DNA from: CAXPZW01 sp964221845
Lineage (GTDB): Bacteria > Bacteroidota > Bacteroidia > Flavobacteriales_D > Sanyastnellaceae
DNA: 41,836 nucleotides
Direction of reading: 5' to 3'
Assembly (NCBI GenBank): GCA_964221845.1
Contig: CAXPZW010000033.1
Span: 1-41,836, forward strand
In this document: positions 35,174 to 41,836 of the stretch, piece after piece
How positions within the stretch are numbered: position 1 is the first letter of the stretch
Layout of the letters: each line of letters starts with the position of its first letter
Notes under the pieces: generated by a model
What the model was told of the DNA's origin: nothing
The model's database searches: none
What the model saw: the letters and a program-made list of their open reading frames with translations, nothing else
Made by a program: the position numbers and the translations under genes

Positions 35174-36069
35174 TAGAAGTATCCGTTTTGTTTGCGAAGC
35201 TCCATGGCGGCTTCACTTCGCTTGTCGTCGATTCTAGCGCCGCGTTCTGAGATCTCGGCGCGGCCGATTTCGGCCATCACGTCTTCCACCGAGGTGGCCT
35301 CAGAGAACACCGCAGCGGTGCAGGTCATGTCGCCCACGGTGCGGAAGCGGACCCATTCGGTGGACACGGCTTCGTCGGGGTTGCGGTGCACCACCTCGCT
35401 GGCGGGCCAGACCAGTCCGTCCCGCTGGAATACCTCGCGCTTGTGGGCGAAGTAGAGCGAGGGAATGGCCATGTTTTCTTCGCGGATGTAGTTCCACACG
35501 TCCATCTCGGTCCAGTTGGAAAGCGGGAACACGCGGACGTTTTCACCCGGCTGAATGCGGCCATTGAGCATGTCAAACACCTCGGGGCGCTGACGACTGG
35601 CGTCCCATCCCCCAAAATCATCACGCACCGAGAACACACGCTCCTTGGCGCGCGCCTTTTCCTCGTCGCGGCGGGCCCCTCCAATGCAGGCATCAAAGCG
35701 GTGTTCGGCAATGGCATCCAGCAACGTAACCGACTGCAGACTGTTGCGGCTGGCATAGGCGCCGGTCTCTTCCACCAATCCTTTTACACGGATGGAATCC
35801 TCCACGCTGGCCACGATCAATTCGAGTTCGTACTCGCGCACCATGTTGTCGCGAAATTCGAGGGCCTCGGGGAAGTTGTGGCCGGTGTCAATGTGCATCA
35901 ATGGAAACGGCACACGACCTGGGTGAAACGCCTTGCGAATCAGGTGGACCAGGGTGATGCTGTCTTTGCCTCCACTGAACAGCAGGACCGGACGGTCAAA
36001 CTGCGCGTAGGTTTCGCGAATGATGTGGATGGCTTCGGCTTCCAACTCACGGGGAAACGGGTATTGCAT
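35173..36069 (-). CDS. cysD: Sulfate adenylyltransferase subunit 2 CysD
   Basis: The catalytic subunit of ATP sulfurylase; it activates sulfate as APS in the first assimilation step. The 298-residue protein has the PP-loop LLFSGGKDSITLVHL near residue 35, then the family segments FPLMHIDTGHNFPEALEFRD, FDACIGGARRDEEKARAKER and FPLSNWTEMDVWNYI. The C-terminal tail (SEAAMELRKQNGYF) is the usual CysD ending. It lies 12 bp after cysH and overlaps cysN by 1 bp. Confidence 0.96.
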   Translation of the reverse strand: MQYPFPRELEAEAIHIIRETYAQFDRPVLLFSGGKDSITLVHLIRKAFHPGRVPFPLMHIDTGHNFPEALEFRDNMVREYELELIVASVEDSIRVKGLVEETGAYASRNSLQSVTLLDAIAEHRFDACIGGARRDEEKARAKERVFSVRDDFGGWDASRQRPEVFDMLNGRIQPGENVRVFPLSNWTEMDVWNYIREENMAIPSLYFAHKREVFQRDGLVWPASEVVHRNPDEAVSTEWVRFRTVGDMTCTAAVFSEATSVEDVMAEIGRAEISERGARIDDKRSEAAMELRKQNGYF

Positions 36070-36081
36070 AGGTCAGGAATC

Positions 36082-36768
36082 TCAATGTTGGTGCAGGCCG
36101 CACTCTTTCTTACTCTGCTCCCACCACCAGCGACCTGCCCTGGGGTGTTCTCCTTCTTCAATGGCGCGTGTGCACGGGGCACATCCGATGCTGACAAACC
36201 CTTGCTTGTGCAGCGGGTTGACAGGCACGTTGTGTTCACCGAGGTACCCGCGCAGATGGGCGTCGTCCCAAGCCAGCAGCGGGTGAAATTTGATCAGTCC
36301 GGTAAGCGCATCTTCCTCCACACGCGGAAGATCTGCACGGTTGTCGCTCTGGGCCGCTCGCAGTCCGGTGACCCAGACTTGCGCACCTGCCAATGATCGG
36401 CGCAGTGGTTCAATCTTACGCACCCCGCAACACCCTTTGCGCAGTTCAACGCTGTTGTAGAACGCGTTGATACCATGGGTATTCACGAAGGTCTGCACTG
36501 CTTCAGTGTCGGGGGCAAACACGTCGATGTCCACCTTGTACTTGCTGCGTGTACGCGACAACAGATCGTAGGACTCCGGGAACAGACGTCCGGTGTCCAA
36601 GGTCACGATGCGGATGGGCAAGTTGTGGGTGGCAATGAGGTGGGTGATGGCCTGGTCCTCTTCACCCAACGAAGTGGTGAACGTAACCTTGCCGGGAAAA
36701 CGGGCGGCGATTTCCGCCAGCGCCGCTGCGGGAGACTGGGGAAGTGATGCTTGCAATGCGTCCAACAT
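36082..36768 (-). CDS. cysH: Adenylylsulfate (APS) reductase CysH, Fe-S type
   Basis: The 228-residue protein reduces activated sulfate to sulfite, using thioredoxin. It has the PP-loop region TFTTSLGEEDQAI, and the four cysteines of a [4Fe-4S] site: C113 and C114 in KGCCGVRK and C196 and C199 in IGCAPC. The catalytic Cys223 is in KECGLH at the end. The Fe-S site predicts that it prefers APS over PAPS, as known for assimilatory reductases of this type. This fits the absence of a CysC gene here. It is 6 bp after the DUF2061 gene. Confidence 0.95.
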   Translation of the reverse strand: MLDALQASLPQSPAAALAEIAARFPGKVTFTTSLGEEDQAITHLIATHNLPIRIVTLDTGRLFPESYDLLSRTRSKYKVDIDVFAPDTEAVQTFVNTHGINAFYNSVELRKGCCGVRKIEPLRRSLAGAQVWVTGLRAAQSDNRADLPRVEEDALTGLIKFHPLLAWDDAHLRGYLGEHNVPVNPLHKQGFVSIGCAPCTRAIEEGEHPRAGRWWWEQSKKECGLHQH

Positions 36769-36774
36769 GGCCTG

Positions 36775-37023
36775 TTAGGATTTTGACCAGCGCATCCAAG
36801 CGCGCTCGTGCAGGTAGTACAAGATCATTTTGGAGATCACTTCAACCCCACCGATTTGAACGGCCACCTCCAAGGTGCCGGTCAGCAGGTAGCTGATCAC
36901 GATGGTGTCGAGCGTGCCCACAATCCGCCACGAGACGGTTTTGAGCACGGCCACCAAACGGCCTTTGTCCGCAGGCTTGCGTGCCTGGGAAATGCGGTGC
37001 GAGATGTAGCGATCCAGCAACAT
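36775..37023 (-). CDS. DUF2061 membrane protein
   Basis: The 82-residue protein carries the whole DUF2061 domain: VLKTVSWRIVGTLDTIVISYLLTG, then KMILYYLHERAW near the end. Two short hydrophobic stretches suggest a membrane protein. DUF2061 genes often lie next to cysteine and sulfate-assimilation genes; function unknown, perhaps sulfate or sulfite handling. It is the first gene of DUF2061-cysH-cysD-cysN and has the promoter just upstream. Confidence 0.9.
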   Translation of the reverse strand: MLLDRYISHRISQARKPADKGRLVAVLKTVSWRIVGTLDTIVISYLLTGTLEVAVQIGGVEVISKMILYYLHERAWMRWSKS

Positions 37024-37028
37024 ACCCG

Positions 37029-37063
37029 CAAAGGTAATTCTTTTATCCTACCGAGTTAGTAGG
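37029..37063 (-). promoter_or_regulatory. Leaderless-type promoter with putative Rrf2 operator
   Basis: TACCTTTG on the minus strand (37036-37029) lies 5 nt before the DUF2061 ATG. Immediately upstream is an inverted repeat CCTAC-7 nt-GTAGG (37047-37063) that covers the -33 region. An Rrf2 regulator gene begins 12 bp farther on, so it is the first candidate binder. Confidence 0.55.
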
Positions 37064-37075
37064 TTTTATAGATTT

Positions 37076-37498
37076 TTACGCAGAAAGGCCGCTGCGCTGG
37101 ATGTCTGCGAGGGTTTTGTTCTCCAGAATCTTGAGGTTGGCGTCGCGCACTTCGGCCATGACATTGTGCAATCCGCAGGTGCCTTCATCGCAGGTGTCGC
37201 AGCGCTCGTAGTAGTTGAGACTCACGCAGGGCAACAGGGCGATGGGCCCGTCAATCAAGCGGATGACGCGGGCCAAGGGCACTTCGTTGGGGTCCTTGAT
37301 CAGGTAGTAACCTCCCCCCTTTCCTTTTTTGGAGCCGAGGATGCCACCGCGCTTAAGCTCCAGCAGGATGGCTTCCAGGAATTTTTGAGAGATGCCTTTT
37401 TCTTCGGCAATCTTGGAGATCAGGACGGGACCTTCTTCGGCGCGTTCTACCAGGTAGCTCAGCGCGTGAAAGGCATATTGGGCTTTTTTACTCAGCAT
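37076..37498 (-). CDS. Rrf2-family Fe-S transcriptional regulator
   Basis: The 140-residue protein has an N-terminal winged helix-turn-helix (LISKIAEEKGISQKFLEAIL) and a glycine-rich wing (KKGKGGGYYLI). The C-terminal half has C91, C100, C103 and C108 (LPCVSLNYYERCDTC, then CGLH), the cysteine set typical of IscR/CymR-like regulators. Members of this family control cysteine synthesis and Fe-S supply. It lies between the cys operon and oxyR on the same strand, 22 bp after oxyR. Confidence 0.9.
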   Translation of the reverse strand: MLSKKAQYAFHALSYLVERAEEGPVLISKIAEEKGISQKFLEAILLELKRGGILGSKKGKGGGYYLIKDPNEVPLARVIRLIDGPIALLPCVSLNYYERCDTCDEGTCGLHNVMAEVRDANLKILENKTLADIQRSGLSA

Positions 37499-37520
37499 GG
37501 GTCAGGTTAAAGTTAGGCGA

Positions 37521-38450
37521 TCAGCGCCACTTGACACGGGTGTATTGGGCCGCGAGTTGAAAGCGATCCGGCACCGCATCGGCAATGGCTGCCCGTAGGT
37601 TTTCAAGCACCGCCTCGCGGGTGAAGCTGCGGTGCACGGCCAAGCTCACTTCCCGTACCGGCTGGGGATCCTCGAAACGGCGGGAGTGCGTGGCATCTTT
37701 GGCCGAATCAATCGCCAGCTCGGGCACCAAGGTGTAGCCCACCCCACGCTGCACAAAGGCCTTTAGGGCTTCAATCGAACCGCTCTCGTATTCAAAGCGG
37801 TGTTGCGCGCCCACCGAAGGGCGCTCGCAAATGGCCAGCATTTGACTGCGGAAGCAATGCCCCTCTCCCAACACAAGCATATCGCTCGGAGGAAGGGTGC
37901 CCGGAGTCAATACGCCGTCTTCCATCAGCCGGTGATCGGGTTGGGCGTAGAGCATGAACGGCTCGTAGTACACCGGCACCTCGCGGATGGAGGCATCTTC
38001 CAATGGGGTCACCAAAAGTCCCACGTCCACCTTCCCTGTTTTAAGCCCTTCGATGATCTGAGCGGTTTGCAGCTCCTTGATGATCAAGTGGGTCTGCGGA
38101 AAGCTTTCGGAGAAGGATTGGACAAACAGCGGCAAGATGTAAGGCGCCAGCGTCGGAATCACGCCCAGGGTGAAGGTGCCTTGCAGCGATTCGGTTTCGG
38201 AAGACACCCAGGCTTTGAGTTGGTCCACCTCGTGCAGGATCTGACGCATCTTGATGATGATCTGCTCGCCTGCAGGGGTGGGCGCAATGGGTTTGGATTG
38301 GCGGTCAAAGAGGATGACACCGATTTCCTCCTCCAACTTTTTAATGGCCACACTCAAGGTGGGCTGGGTCACGTAACACGCCTCGGCGGCGGTGGTGAAA
38401 TGGCGGTGTTGGTCTACGGCCAGGACGTATTCGAGTTGTTGGAGGGTCAT
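37521..38450 (-). CDS. oxyR: OxyR-type LysR-family peroxide sensor
   Basis: The 309-residue LysR protein has an N-terminal helix-turn-helix (FTTAAEACYVTQPTLSVAIKKLEEEIG) and a regulatory domain. Both redox cysteines of E. coli OxyR, C199 and C208, are kept at the same numbers in LVLGEGHCFRSQMLAICER. It is thus expected to form an intramolecular disulfide on H2O2 and to activate antioxidant genes. Its ATG is 4 nt after a -7-like box (38462-38455). The neighbouring Rrf2 gene follows on the same strand, so both may be co-transcribed. Confidence 0.93.
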   Translation of the reverse strand: MTLQQLEYVLAVDQHRHFTTAAEACYVTQPTLSVAIKKLEEEIGVILFDRQSKPIAPTPAGEQIIIKMRQILHEVDQLKAWVSSETESLQGTFTLGVIPTLAPYILPLFVQSFSESFPQTHLIIKELQTAQIIEGLKTGKVDVGLLVTPLEDASIREVPVYYEPFMLYAQPDHRLMEDGVLTPGTLPPSDMLVLGEGHCFRSQMLAICERPSVGAQHRFEYESGSIEALKAFVQRGVGYTLVPELAIDSAKDATHSRRFEDPQPVREVSLAVHRSFTREAVLENLRAAIADAVPDRFQLAAQYTRVKWR

Positions 38451-38454
38451 AGGG

Positions 38455-38462
38455 CGAATTTA
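38455..38462 (-). promoter_or_regulatory. Variant -7 box of oxyR, 4 nt before ATG
   Basis: On the minus strand TAAATTCG (38462-38455) fits TAnnTTYG. It predicts a leaderless mRNA. No good TTG was seen at the -33 position. Confidence 0.45.
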
Positions 38463-38550
38463 GGTTTTTCGAGGTTGATATGGGTGAGGCTATGGGGAAT
38501 GGGGAGGTGGGCGAACGTGGCTGGCGGTGGCTGGGGCGGGGCGGAAGGGG

Positions 38551-38835
38551 CGGTGGTGGGCTTTGTTTCTCTGGTAGGTTTTCGGGCGGTAGTCGGAGAT
38601 ATTCAGAGGGTTGTGGCACTCGCTGGCGCGGGGTGATGGACGGTAGCTGAGTTAGATCGAGAGGTGGGGGCACTCGCTGGCGCGGGGTGATGGGCGGTGG
38701 GCTTTGTTTCTCTGGTAGGTTTTCGGGCGGTAGTCGGAGATGCTCAGAGGGTTGTGGCACTCGCTGGCGCGGGGTGATGGGCGGTGGCTGTCTGGACCGA
38801 GAGGTTGTAGCACGTGCTGGCGCGGGGTGATGGGG
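38551..38835 (+). repeat. Two tandem 141-bp units of the dispersed repeat family (locus 2)
   Basis: Unit 1 starts near 38551 and unit 2 near 38695. The core CTCGCTGGCGCGGGGTGATG occurs at 38617-38639, 38671-38693 and 38758-38780, with a variant at 38811-38833. The pattern is short-long-short spacing (54, 87, 53 nt). The reverse complement of 38583-38630 matches locus 1 (3792-3839). The whole locus is a stretch of about 600 bp without a protein gene. It is G-rich on this strand. Confidence 0.8.
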
Positions 38836-38922
38836 CGTTTTGCAGTAGTGGTGGGTCGATGATACTGGGTTACTCCTGCGTCGTGATCCAGAAATCCGGG
38901 ACCTTGGTGCTCAACCCCGAAA

Positions 38923-38957
38923 GCCGCATCCCGCTGCGCGGGCTGGAGGCTTTTTTT
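38923..38957 (+). terminator. Plus-strand terminator after repeat locus 2
   Basis: The nested stem CCCGC/GCGGG inside AGCC/GGCT is followed by seven T. It would end a transcript coming from the repeat locus, as the opposing terminator does at locus 1. Confidence 0.5.
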
Positions 38958-39017
38958 GTGTCCCTCTCCTCCCTCAAGTCCTACAGACTTGGACTCGGGG
39001 AGGGACACAAAAAAAGC
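38949..39017. repeat. Perfect 18-bp inverted repeat with T7/A7 (palindrome at locus 2)
   Basis: GCTTTTTTTGTGTCCCTC (38949-38966) is exactly complementary to 39000-39017, around a loop with an inner CAAGTC/GACTTG hairpin (38975-38991). The T-runs of the + terminator and of the tRNA-Val terminator form the two arms. Confidence 0.85.
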
Positions 39018-39037
39018 CAGCTCCAAAGGAGCCGGCT
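39009..39037 (-). terminator. Terminator of tRNA-Val (GAC)
   Basis: The stem AGCCAGCTCC/GGAGCCGGCT (one G-T pair) with a 3-nt loop is followed on the minus strand by seven T. Confidence 0.85.
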
Positions 39038-39049
39038 TTCTACCGGTTG

Positions 39050-39124
39050 TGGGTCATACTGGATTCGAACCAGTGACCTCTGCCCTGTCAAGGCAGCGCT
39101 CTAAACCAACTGAGCTAATGACCC
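39050..39124 (-). tRNA. tRNA-Val (GAC)
   Basis: The minus strand folds with acceptor GGGTCAT/ATGACCC, D arm, anticodon stem CTGCC/GGCAG with loop TTGACAG (anticodon GAC) and T arm ACTGG-TTCGAAT-CCAGT. CCA is not encoded. Confidence 0.93.
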
Positions 39125-39217
39125 GTGCAGGGCAAATGTAGGGGTTTGGAGGATGGCCTCGGAGGTGGGCGATTGACAACTAAACGCAAACGGGTTGCGC
39201 TGCAATCGGTCTGGGCT

Positions 39218-39225
39218 TAGCTTCG
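39218..39225 (+). promoter_or_regulatory. Variant -7 box of the DUF2231-like gene, 5 nt before ATG
   Basis: TAGCTTCG (39218-39225) precedes the ATG at 39231 by 5 nt, and a TTG lies 20 nt upstream (39195-39197). The same TAnnTTYG arrangement is seen at oxyR. Confidence 0.5.
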
Positions 39226-39230
39226 CGGAT

Positions 39231-39629
39231 ATGACCGTCGTCGGAAACTTCCACCTGTTGTTGCTTCACTTTCCTGTGGCCTTGATTTTGGTTGCGTGGG
39301 GCATGTTGGCCTACCGCATGGGGTTCAAGCGCATCTTTGTGGCCGGCCGCGTGGAACAGGTACTCGTGCCACTGGCTGCGGTGGCTACGGTGTTGGCCAC
39401 GGCAACCGGCTTCATCCACCACTTGGGTGGCACATGGGATGAGGCGCACATTGGGCCACACGCCATCTTGGGGTACGTGACTACAGGGTTGATCGTAGTG
39501 TCGTGGTTCTTCCAGCGCAAGCAATGGGGGTGGCTCTACACCTTGGCACTCACCGGGGCTGCGGTGACCCTGGTTTGGGGCGCGCACCATGGCGGGTTGC
39601 TCACCCATGCTTCGGGCATTTTCGGCTGA
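39231..39629 (+). CDS. DUF2231-like predicted membrane protein
   Basis: The 132-residue polytopic membrane protein has four hydrophobic helices. It begins NFHLLLLHFPVALILVAWGM, with the His-x-Pro mark (LHFP) typical of DUF2231-like predicted membrane proteins. A second His pair is in FIHHLGGTWDEAHIGPHAIL and a third in HHGGLLTHASG. Such His placement hints at metal or heme binding, as inferred for some members. The family function is unknown. It converges with the cytochrome/monooxygenase-like gene with no gap. I chose the ATG at 39231 over one at 39195, which adds 12 non-family residues. Confidence 0.8.
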   Translation: MTVVGNFHLLLLHFPVALILVAWGMLAYRMGFKRIFVAGRVEQVLVPLAAVATVLATATGFIHHLGGTWDEAHIGPHAILGYVTTGLIVVSWFFQRKQWGWLYTLALTGAAVTLVWGAHHGGLLTHASGIFG

Positions 39630-41168
39630 TTAGTGTTTGATCAACGTACTGGTGTACATGCGGTGCGCTGCGCGCAAACGGACATGGTACACGCCAGCGG
39701 GCAAGGCCTGTACGTCCAAGGGTTGACCCGGTTGGATGTGGGCTTCCAGCGCAATCTTGCCTGCAGCATCTGTGAGCACCACATCCGCTCCTGGAATCCC
39801 CGTGGGAAAATCCACGCGCAGCTGGTCGGTGGTGGGATTGGGATATACGTCCCACCCCAAGTTGGCCTCCGATTCTTCCACACTCAAACTCGGGTCGAGG
39901 TTGATGTCTTCGTCGCCTTCTTGGTAATCCGCATAAATGAAATAGGTCAGCAGCATCTCATCGGTGGTGAGCGCGCCGTCGTATACTGTTACCGGTGGAC
40001 TGTTGGGGTTGAGGGGGTTGGAAGCGGTGTTGTCGTAAGTGGCCTCAGACTTGAGCGTGCTCCCCGCCGGCAGCTTTTGAGGATTCAGAAAGGTGTAGTA
40101 GAACTGCCAGTGGAATTGCCACTCGGGAATGTCAATCAGCGGAATGCTGTCGCCGGCGGGCGTCTCCATCCACACCTTGTAGGAATCGCCCAGCAGGTGC
40201 TGGTGGGGGCAGATGGCAATCAGGGATTTGTCCGACCAAAACGGGGTGTCCTCTTGGTAAAAGGTGCTGACTTCATTGGGGGGGATGATGAGCGGCCCAT
40301 TGGTCATGTCCGCTGAACTGAGCAACCAGCCTACCGAGACCGGTCGCACGTTGGCCGCGTCGTCCACAAATTCCAAGTTCATGTACGTCTGGTCGATTTC
40401 TTCGCCGAAGCCAGGGCCGTAATGGATCTCGATCACCAAGTCTGCCCCGGGTGGCAGGGCAATGCCCCAATTGTCCGGGAAGCGCGCCGGTCCGGCGCCG
40501 GGTTGCCACGCGTTGACGTAAGCCGTGGAGCTCAACCAACCCGTGCTGCCATTGAAACCGGGCAACGGGTCCAGTGCGTCCAAGGCCGCTGAATTGCCGG
40601 TGGCGTCCACATGGATATCCGCATGGTGCACGGCCTCTGGAAGCCCCGCAAACACCTCAATGGCTTGGATGTACTTGGTCTCTTCAAAATCGGTGGGAAT
40701 GACAAACCAACGGTACTCTTCGTTGTTGGATTGGAGGGTGTAGGGTTCGATGGCCGCCACGAAGTCTATCGCATGCAAGAGGGTGCCGCCGTCCTCAAAT
40801 TCAGGGGCCTCAGGCTCCAGCAATGGATCGCCATAAGGCAGGCCTTCTTCCAACCATTCCAAGAGCATGGCTACCTCTTCATCGGTCACCACAGTCTCCC
40901 CCACAAAGTGCCGGTAGTCCGGATCCGCAGGCCAAGGTGGCATGTGGCCGGTGAACATGGCCGTGTACATGCTGAGCGCGTTGTTGGCTGCGTCTTCGTA
41001 AGACATGAGTGAAAACGGCGCCACTTGCCCTTGGTGGTGACAATGAGAACAGTTTTCGTAGACGAGCGGAGCGATGTCTTCTGCCCAAGTGGGGGTTTGG
41101 GCTGAGGGCGCCAAACTGATGCAAACCAAAAGCAGGAAACAAAATGGGCGTAGGCAATGCATGGTCAT
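39630..41168 (-). CDS. Cytochrome c / copper monooxygenase-like protein with T9SS tail
   Basis: The 512-residue protein has a signal peptide (1-23), then a c-type heme motif CSHCH (CxxCH, near residue 40). A large domain of the copper type II ascorbate-dependent monooxygenase (PHM-like) class follows; possible copper ligands are AVHHADIH, IEIHYG and CPHQHLLG. The C-terminus (about 425-512) is a T9SS type A sorting domain (ANLGWDVYPNPTTDQLRVDF, then YHVRLRAAHRMYTSTLIKH). An extracellular redox role is likely. It may start at 41168 or at the next Met (41162). Confidence 0.85.
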   Translation of the reverse strand: MTMHCLRPFCFLLLVCISLAPSAQTPTWAEDIAPLVYENCSHCHHQGQVAPFSLMSYEDAANNALSMYTAMFTGHMPPWPADPDYRHFVGETVVTDEEVAMLLEWLEEGLPYGDPLLEPEAPEFEDGGTLLHAIDFVAAIEPYTLQSNNEEYRWFVIPTDFEETKYIQAIEVFAGLPEAVHHADIHVDATGNSAALDALDPLPGFNGSTGWLSSTAYVNAWQPGAGPARFPDNWGIALPPGADLVIEIHYGPGFGEEIDQTYMNLEFVDDAANVRPVSVGWLLSSADMTNGPLIIPPNEVSTFYQEDTPFWSDKSLIAICPHQHLLGDSYKVWMETPAGDSIPLIDIPEWQFHWQFYYTFLNPQKLPAGSTLKSEATYDNTASNPLNPNSPPVTVYDGALTTDEMLLTYFIYADYQEGDEDINLDPSLSVEESEANLGWDVYPNPTTDQLRVDFPTGIPGADVVLTDAAGKIALEAHIQPGQPLDVQALPAGVYHVRLRAAHRMYTSTLIKH

Positions 41169-41375
41169 CCGGTTGTGGTTTCAATGTACAGCACACCCGG
41201 TGATTCTTCAACTTTTTTAGCCGGTCTGTCACACCCACAATCCGCTACTGCTTGGTATGCGTTCGACTTCAATCCGAAGTCAACACCTGGACCCACGCCC
41301 GCCGCCACAACGCCGAGGTCCGCAGCACCCTCCACCTCATCCTCTACCCCGCCCCTAATTTTTTCCACCCTCCTC

Positions 41376-41405
41376 TTGCCACAATCAATCAACCACGTAT
41401 ATTTG
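41376..41405 (+). promoter_or_regulatory. Promoter of tRNA-Val (TAC)
   Basis: TTG (41376-41378), 19 nt, TATATTTG (41398-41405) match the Bacteroidota pattern. The box ends 22 nt before the mature 5' end. Confidence 0.65.
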
Positions 41406-41427
41406 CAGCCCCGTTCGAATAGAACAA

Positions 41428-41502
41428 GGGCGATTAGCTCAGTTGGTTCAGAGCACCTGCCTTACAAGCAGGGGGTCGCTGGTTCGAATCCAGCATCGCC
41501 CA
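41428..41502 (+). tRNA. tRNA-Val (TAC)
   Basis: Acceptor GGGCGAT/ATCGCCC, anticodon stem CCTGC/GCAGG with loop CTTACAA (anticodon TAC), T arm GCTGG-TTCGAAT-CCAGC. The tRNA is complete; CCA is not encoded. A hairpin terminator follows. Confidence 0.95.
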
Positions 41503-41515
41503 CAATCGAAAAGAA

Positions 41516-41540
41516 AGCCTGCGCTTTGCGCCAGGCTTTT
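41516..41540 (+). terminator. Terminator of tRNA-Val (TAC)
   Basis: AGCCTG/CAGGCT arms with an inner CGC/GCG (41516-41537), one bulged C, then T-rich sequence. Confidence 0.75.
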
Positions 41541-41710
41541 TCTTTTTCTGATCGATTCTAAATGAGTATTTGAGAAAGAGCCGAAAAAGAAAAAAGTCTT
41601 GACCGCATCCCCAGCTTGATGAGGCATTTCTGGGAGGTTGAGCACCGAGGTACGATAAACTAGATCACGGAATACTCCAGTATCAATCCTATACAGTTTA
41701 AGGGTGTAAG

Positions 41711-41736
41711 AAAAACCCCGAGCAATTGCTCAGGGT
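41711..41736 (-). terminator. Minus-strand terminator of the right-edge gene
   Basis: ACCCCGAGC/GCTCAGGGT (one mismatch) with an AATT loop is followed on the minus strand by a T-run. It lies 29 nt after the stop of the partial gene. Confidence 0.75.
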
Positions 41737-41764
41737 TCTCATTCGTTTTAGCAGGATCACACTA

Positions 41765-41836
41765 TCATGGACATGCAGTACCAAATGCCGCAAGTAATTC
41801 CAATAGATCAGAGGTCCCAATCGAATTGTCGTTATT
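41765..41836 (-). CDS. 3' end of a secreted protein with dockerin-like tail (partial)
   Basis: Reading leftward from the window edge, 23 codons give NNDNSIGTSDLLELLAAFGT and then ACP before a TGA. Tails of the form G(T/V)xDLLxxLxxFGTxC close many Flavobacteriales secreted proteins, and resemble dockerin-like (type I) calcium-binding repeats. The rest of the gene is outside the window. The terminator downstream supports a true gene end. Confidence 0.7.
   Translation of the reverse strand, partial: NNDNSIGTSDLLELLAAFGTACP

Noticed and set aside
38551..38835. CRISPR array in repeat locus 2
   Set aside because: Repeats are spaced 54, 87 and 53 nt with similar rather than unique intervening sequence, and no cas gene is present.
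39050..39124. tRNA-Asp reading of this tRNA
   Set aside because: The loop TTGACAG gives anticodon GAC (valine), not GTC (aspartate).
41230..41420. Possible gene remnant with many NNC codons before tRNA-Val (TAC)
   Set aside because: One frame reads like protein, but it has no start, no family match by eye and overlaps the tRNA promoter; C-rich strand bias alone can explain it.

Overview
The window looks like chromosomal DNA of a GC-rich member of the Bacteroidota, most likely a Flavobacteriales-type marine or freshwater lineage. The evidence is a fused lpxC-fabZ gene, proteins with type IX secretion (T9SS) sorting tails and a choice-of-anchor L domain, a DUF4301 gene, the Bacteroidota promoter pattern TTG/TTTG...TAnnTTTG upstream of many genes, and few Shine-Dalgarno sites. 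No phage, transposase, CRISPR or rRNA is visible. The genus cannot be read from the sequence.

Layout. 1-2942 (-): 5' part of a very large secreted repeat protein, cut by the window edge, with a three-copy 8-bp tandem repeat just before its start. 3454-3526: tRNA-Phe, followed by a large palindrome and a small tandem-repeat locus. 4160-5185: aroB. 5175-12354: an RDD gene divergent from an operon of SpoIIM-like fusion, DUF4129, DUF4350, MoxR ATPase and DUF58 genes, translationally coupled by short overlaps. 12431-16355: lipid A operon lpxD, lpxC-fabZ, lpxA and an ABC ATPase. 16635-17936: a T9SS-type secreted protein. 18011-20489 (-): DUF4301, an HPt protein and an orphan small protein. 20628-22366: galE and an outer-membrane barrel candidate. 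22376-24878 (-): rpoN, a PAP2-like membrane protein and a MerT-like/GDCCVxC fusion. 24953-27143 (-): asnS and a MacB/LolD-type ABC ATPase. 27492-29396: choice-of-anchor L surface protein. 29401-33905 (-): gpmI with a sensor kinase, a small secreted protein, an O-methyltransferase and a small orphan. 33923-38450 (-): a sulfate assimilation operon (DUF2061, cysH, cysD, cysN) beside an Rrf2 regulator and OxyR. 38551-39124: a second repeat locus ending at a tRNA-Val. 39231-41168: a DUF2231-like membrane protein and a cytochrome c/copper monooxygenase-like T9SS protein. 41428-41502: a second tRNA-Val. 41765-41836 (-): the 3' tail of another secreted protein.

How parts work together. The cys operon supplies reduced sulfur and probably answers to the neighbouring Rrf2 Fe-S-type regulator through an inverted repeat beside its promoter; OxyR next to it keeps both redox cysteines. 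The MoxR-DUF58 operon resembles the widespread ATPase/von Willebrand-like envelope maturation modules. The lpx operon makes the acylated lipid A precursors.

The most unusual signals are not protein-coding. (1) The same roughly 48-bp repeat core lies in two tandem loci about 35 kb apart. Both point toward a tRNA gene and both are separated from it by a long perfect or near-perfect palindrome flanked by convergent terminators. (2) At least six genes have a Bacteroidota -7 box only 4-5 nt before the ATG, which predicts leaderless mRNAs, and one of these promoters is nested in the preceding terminator. (3) A MerT-like membrane segment is fused to a GDCCVxC domain.
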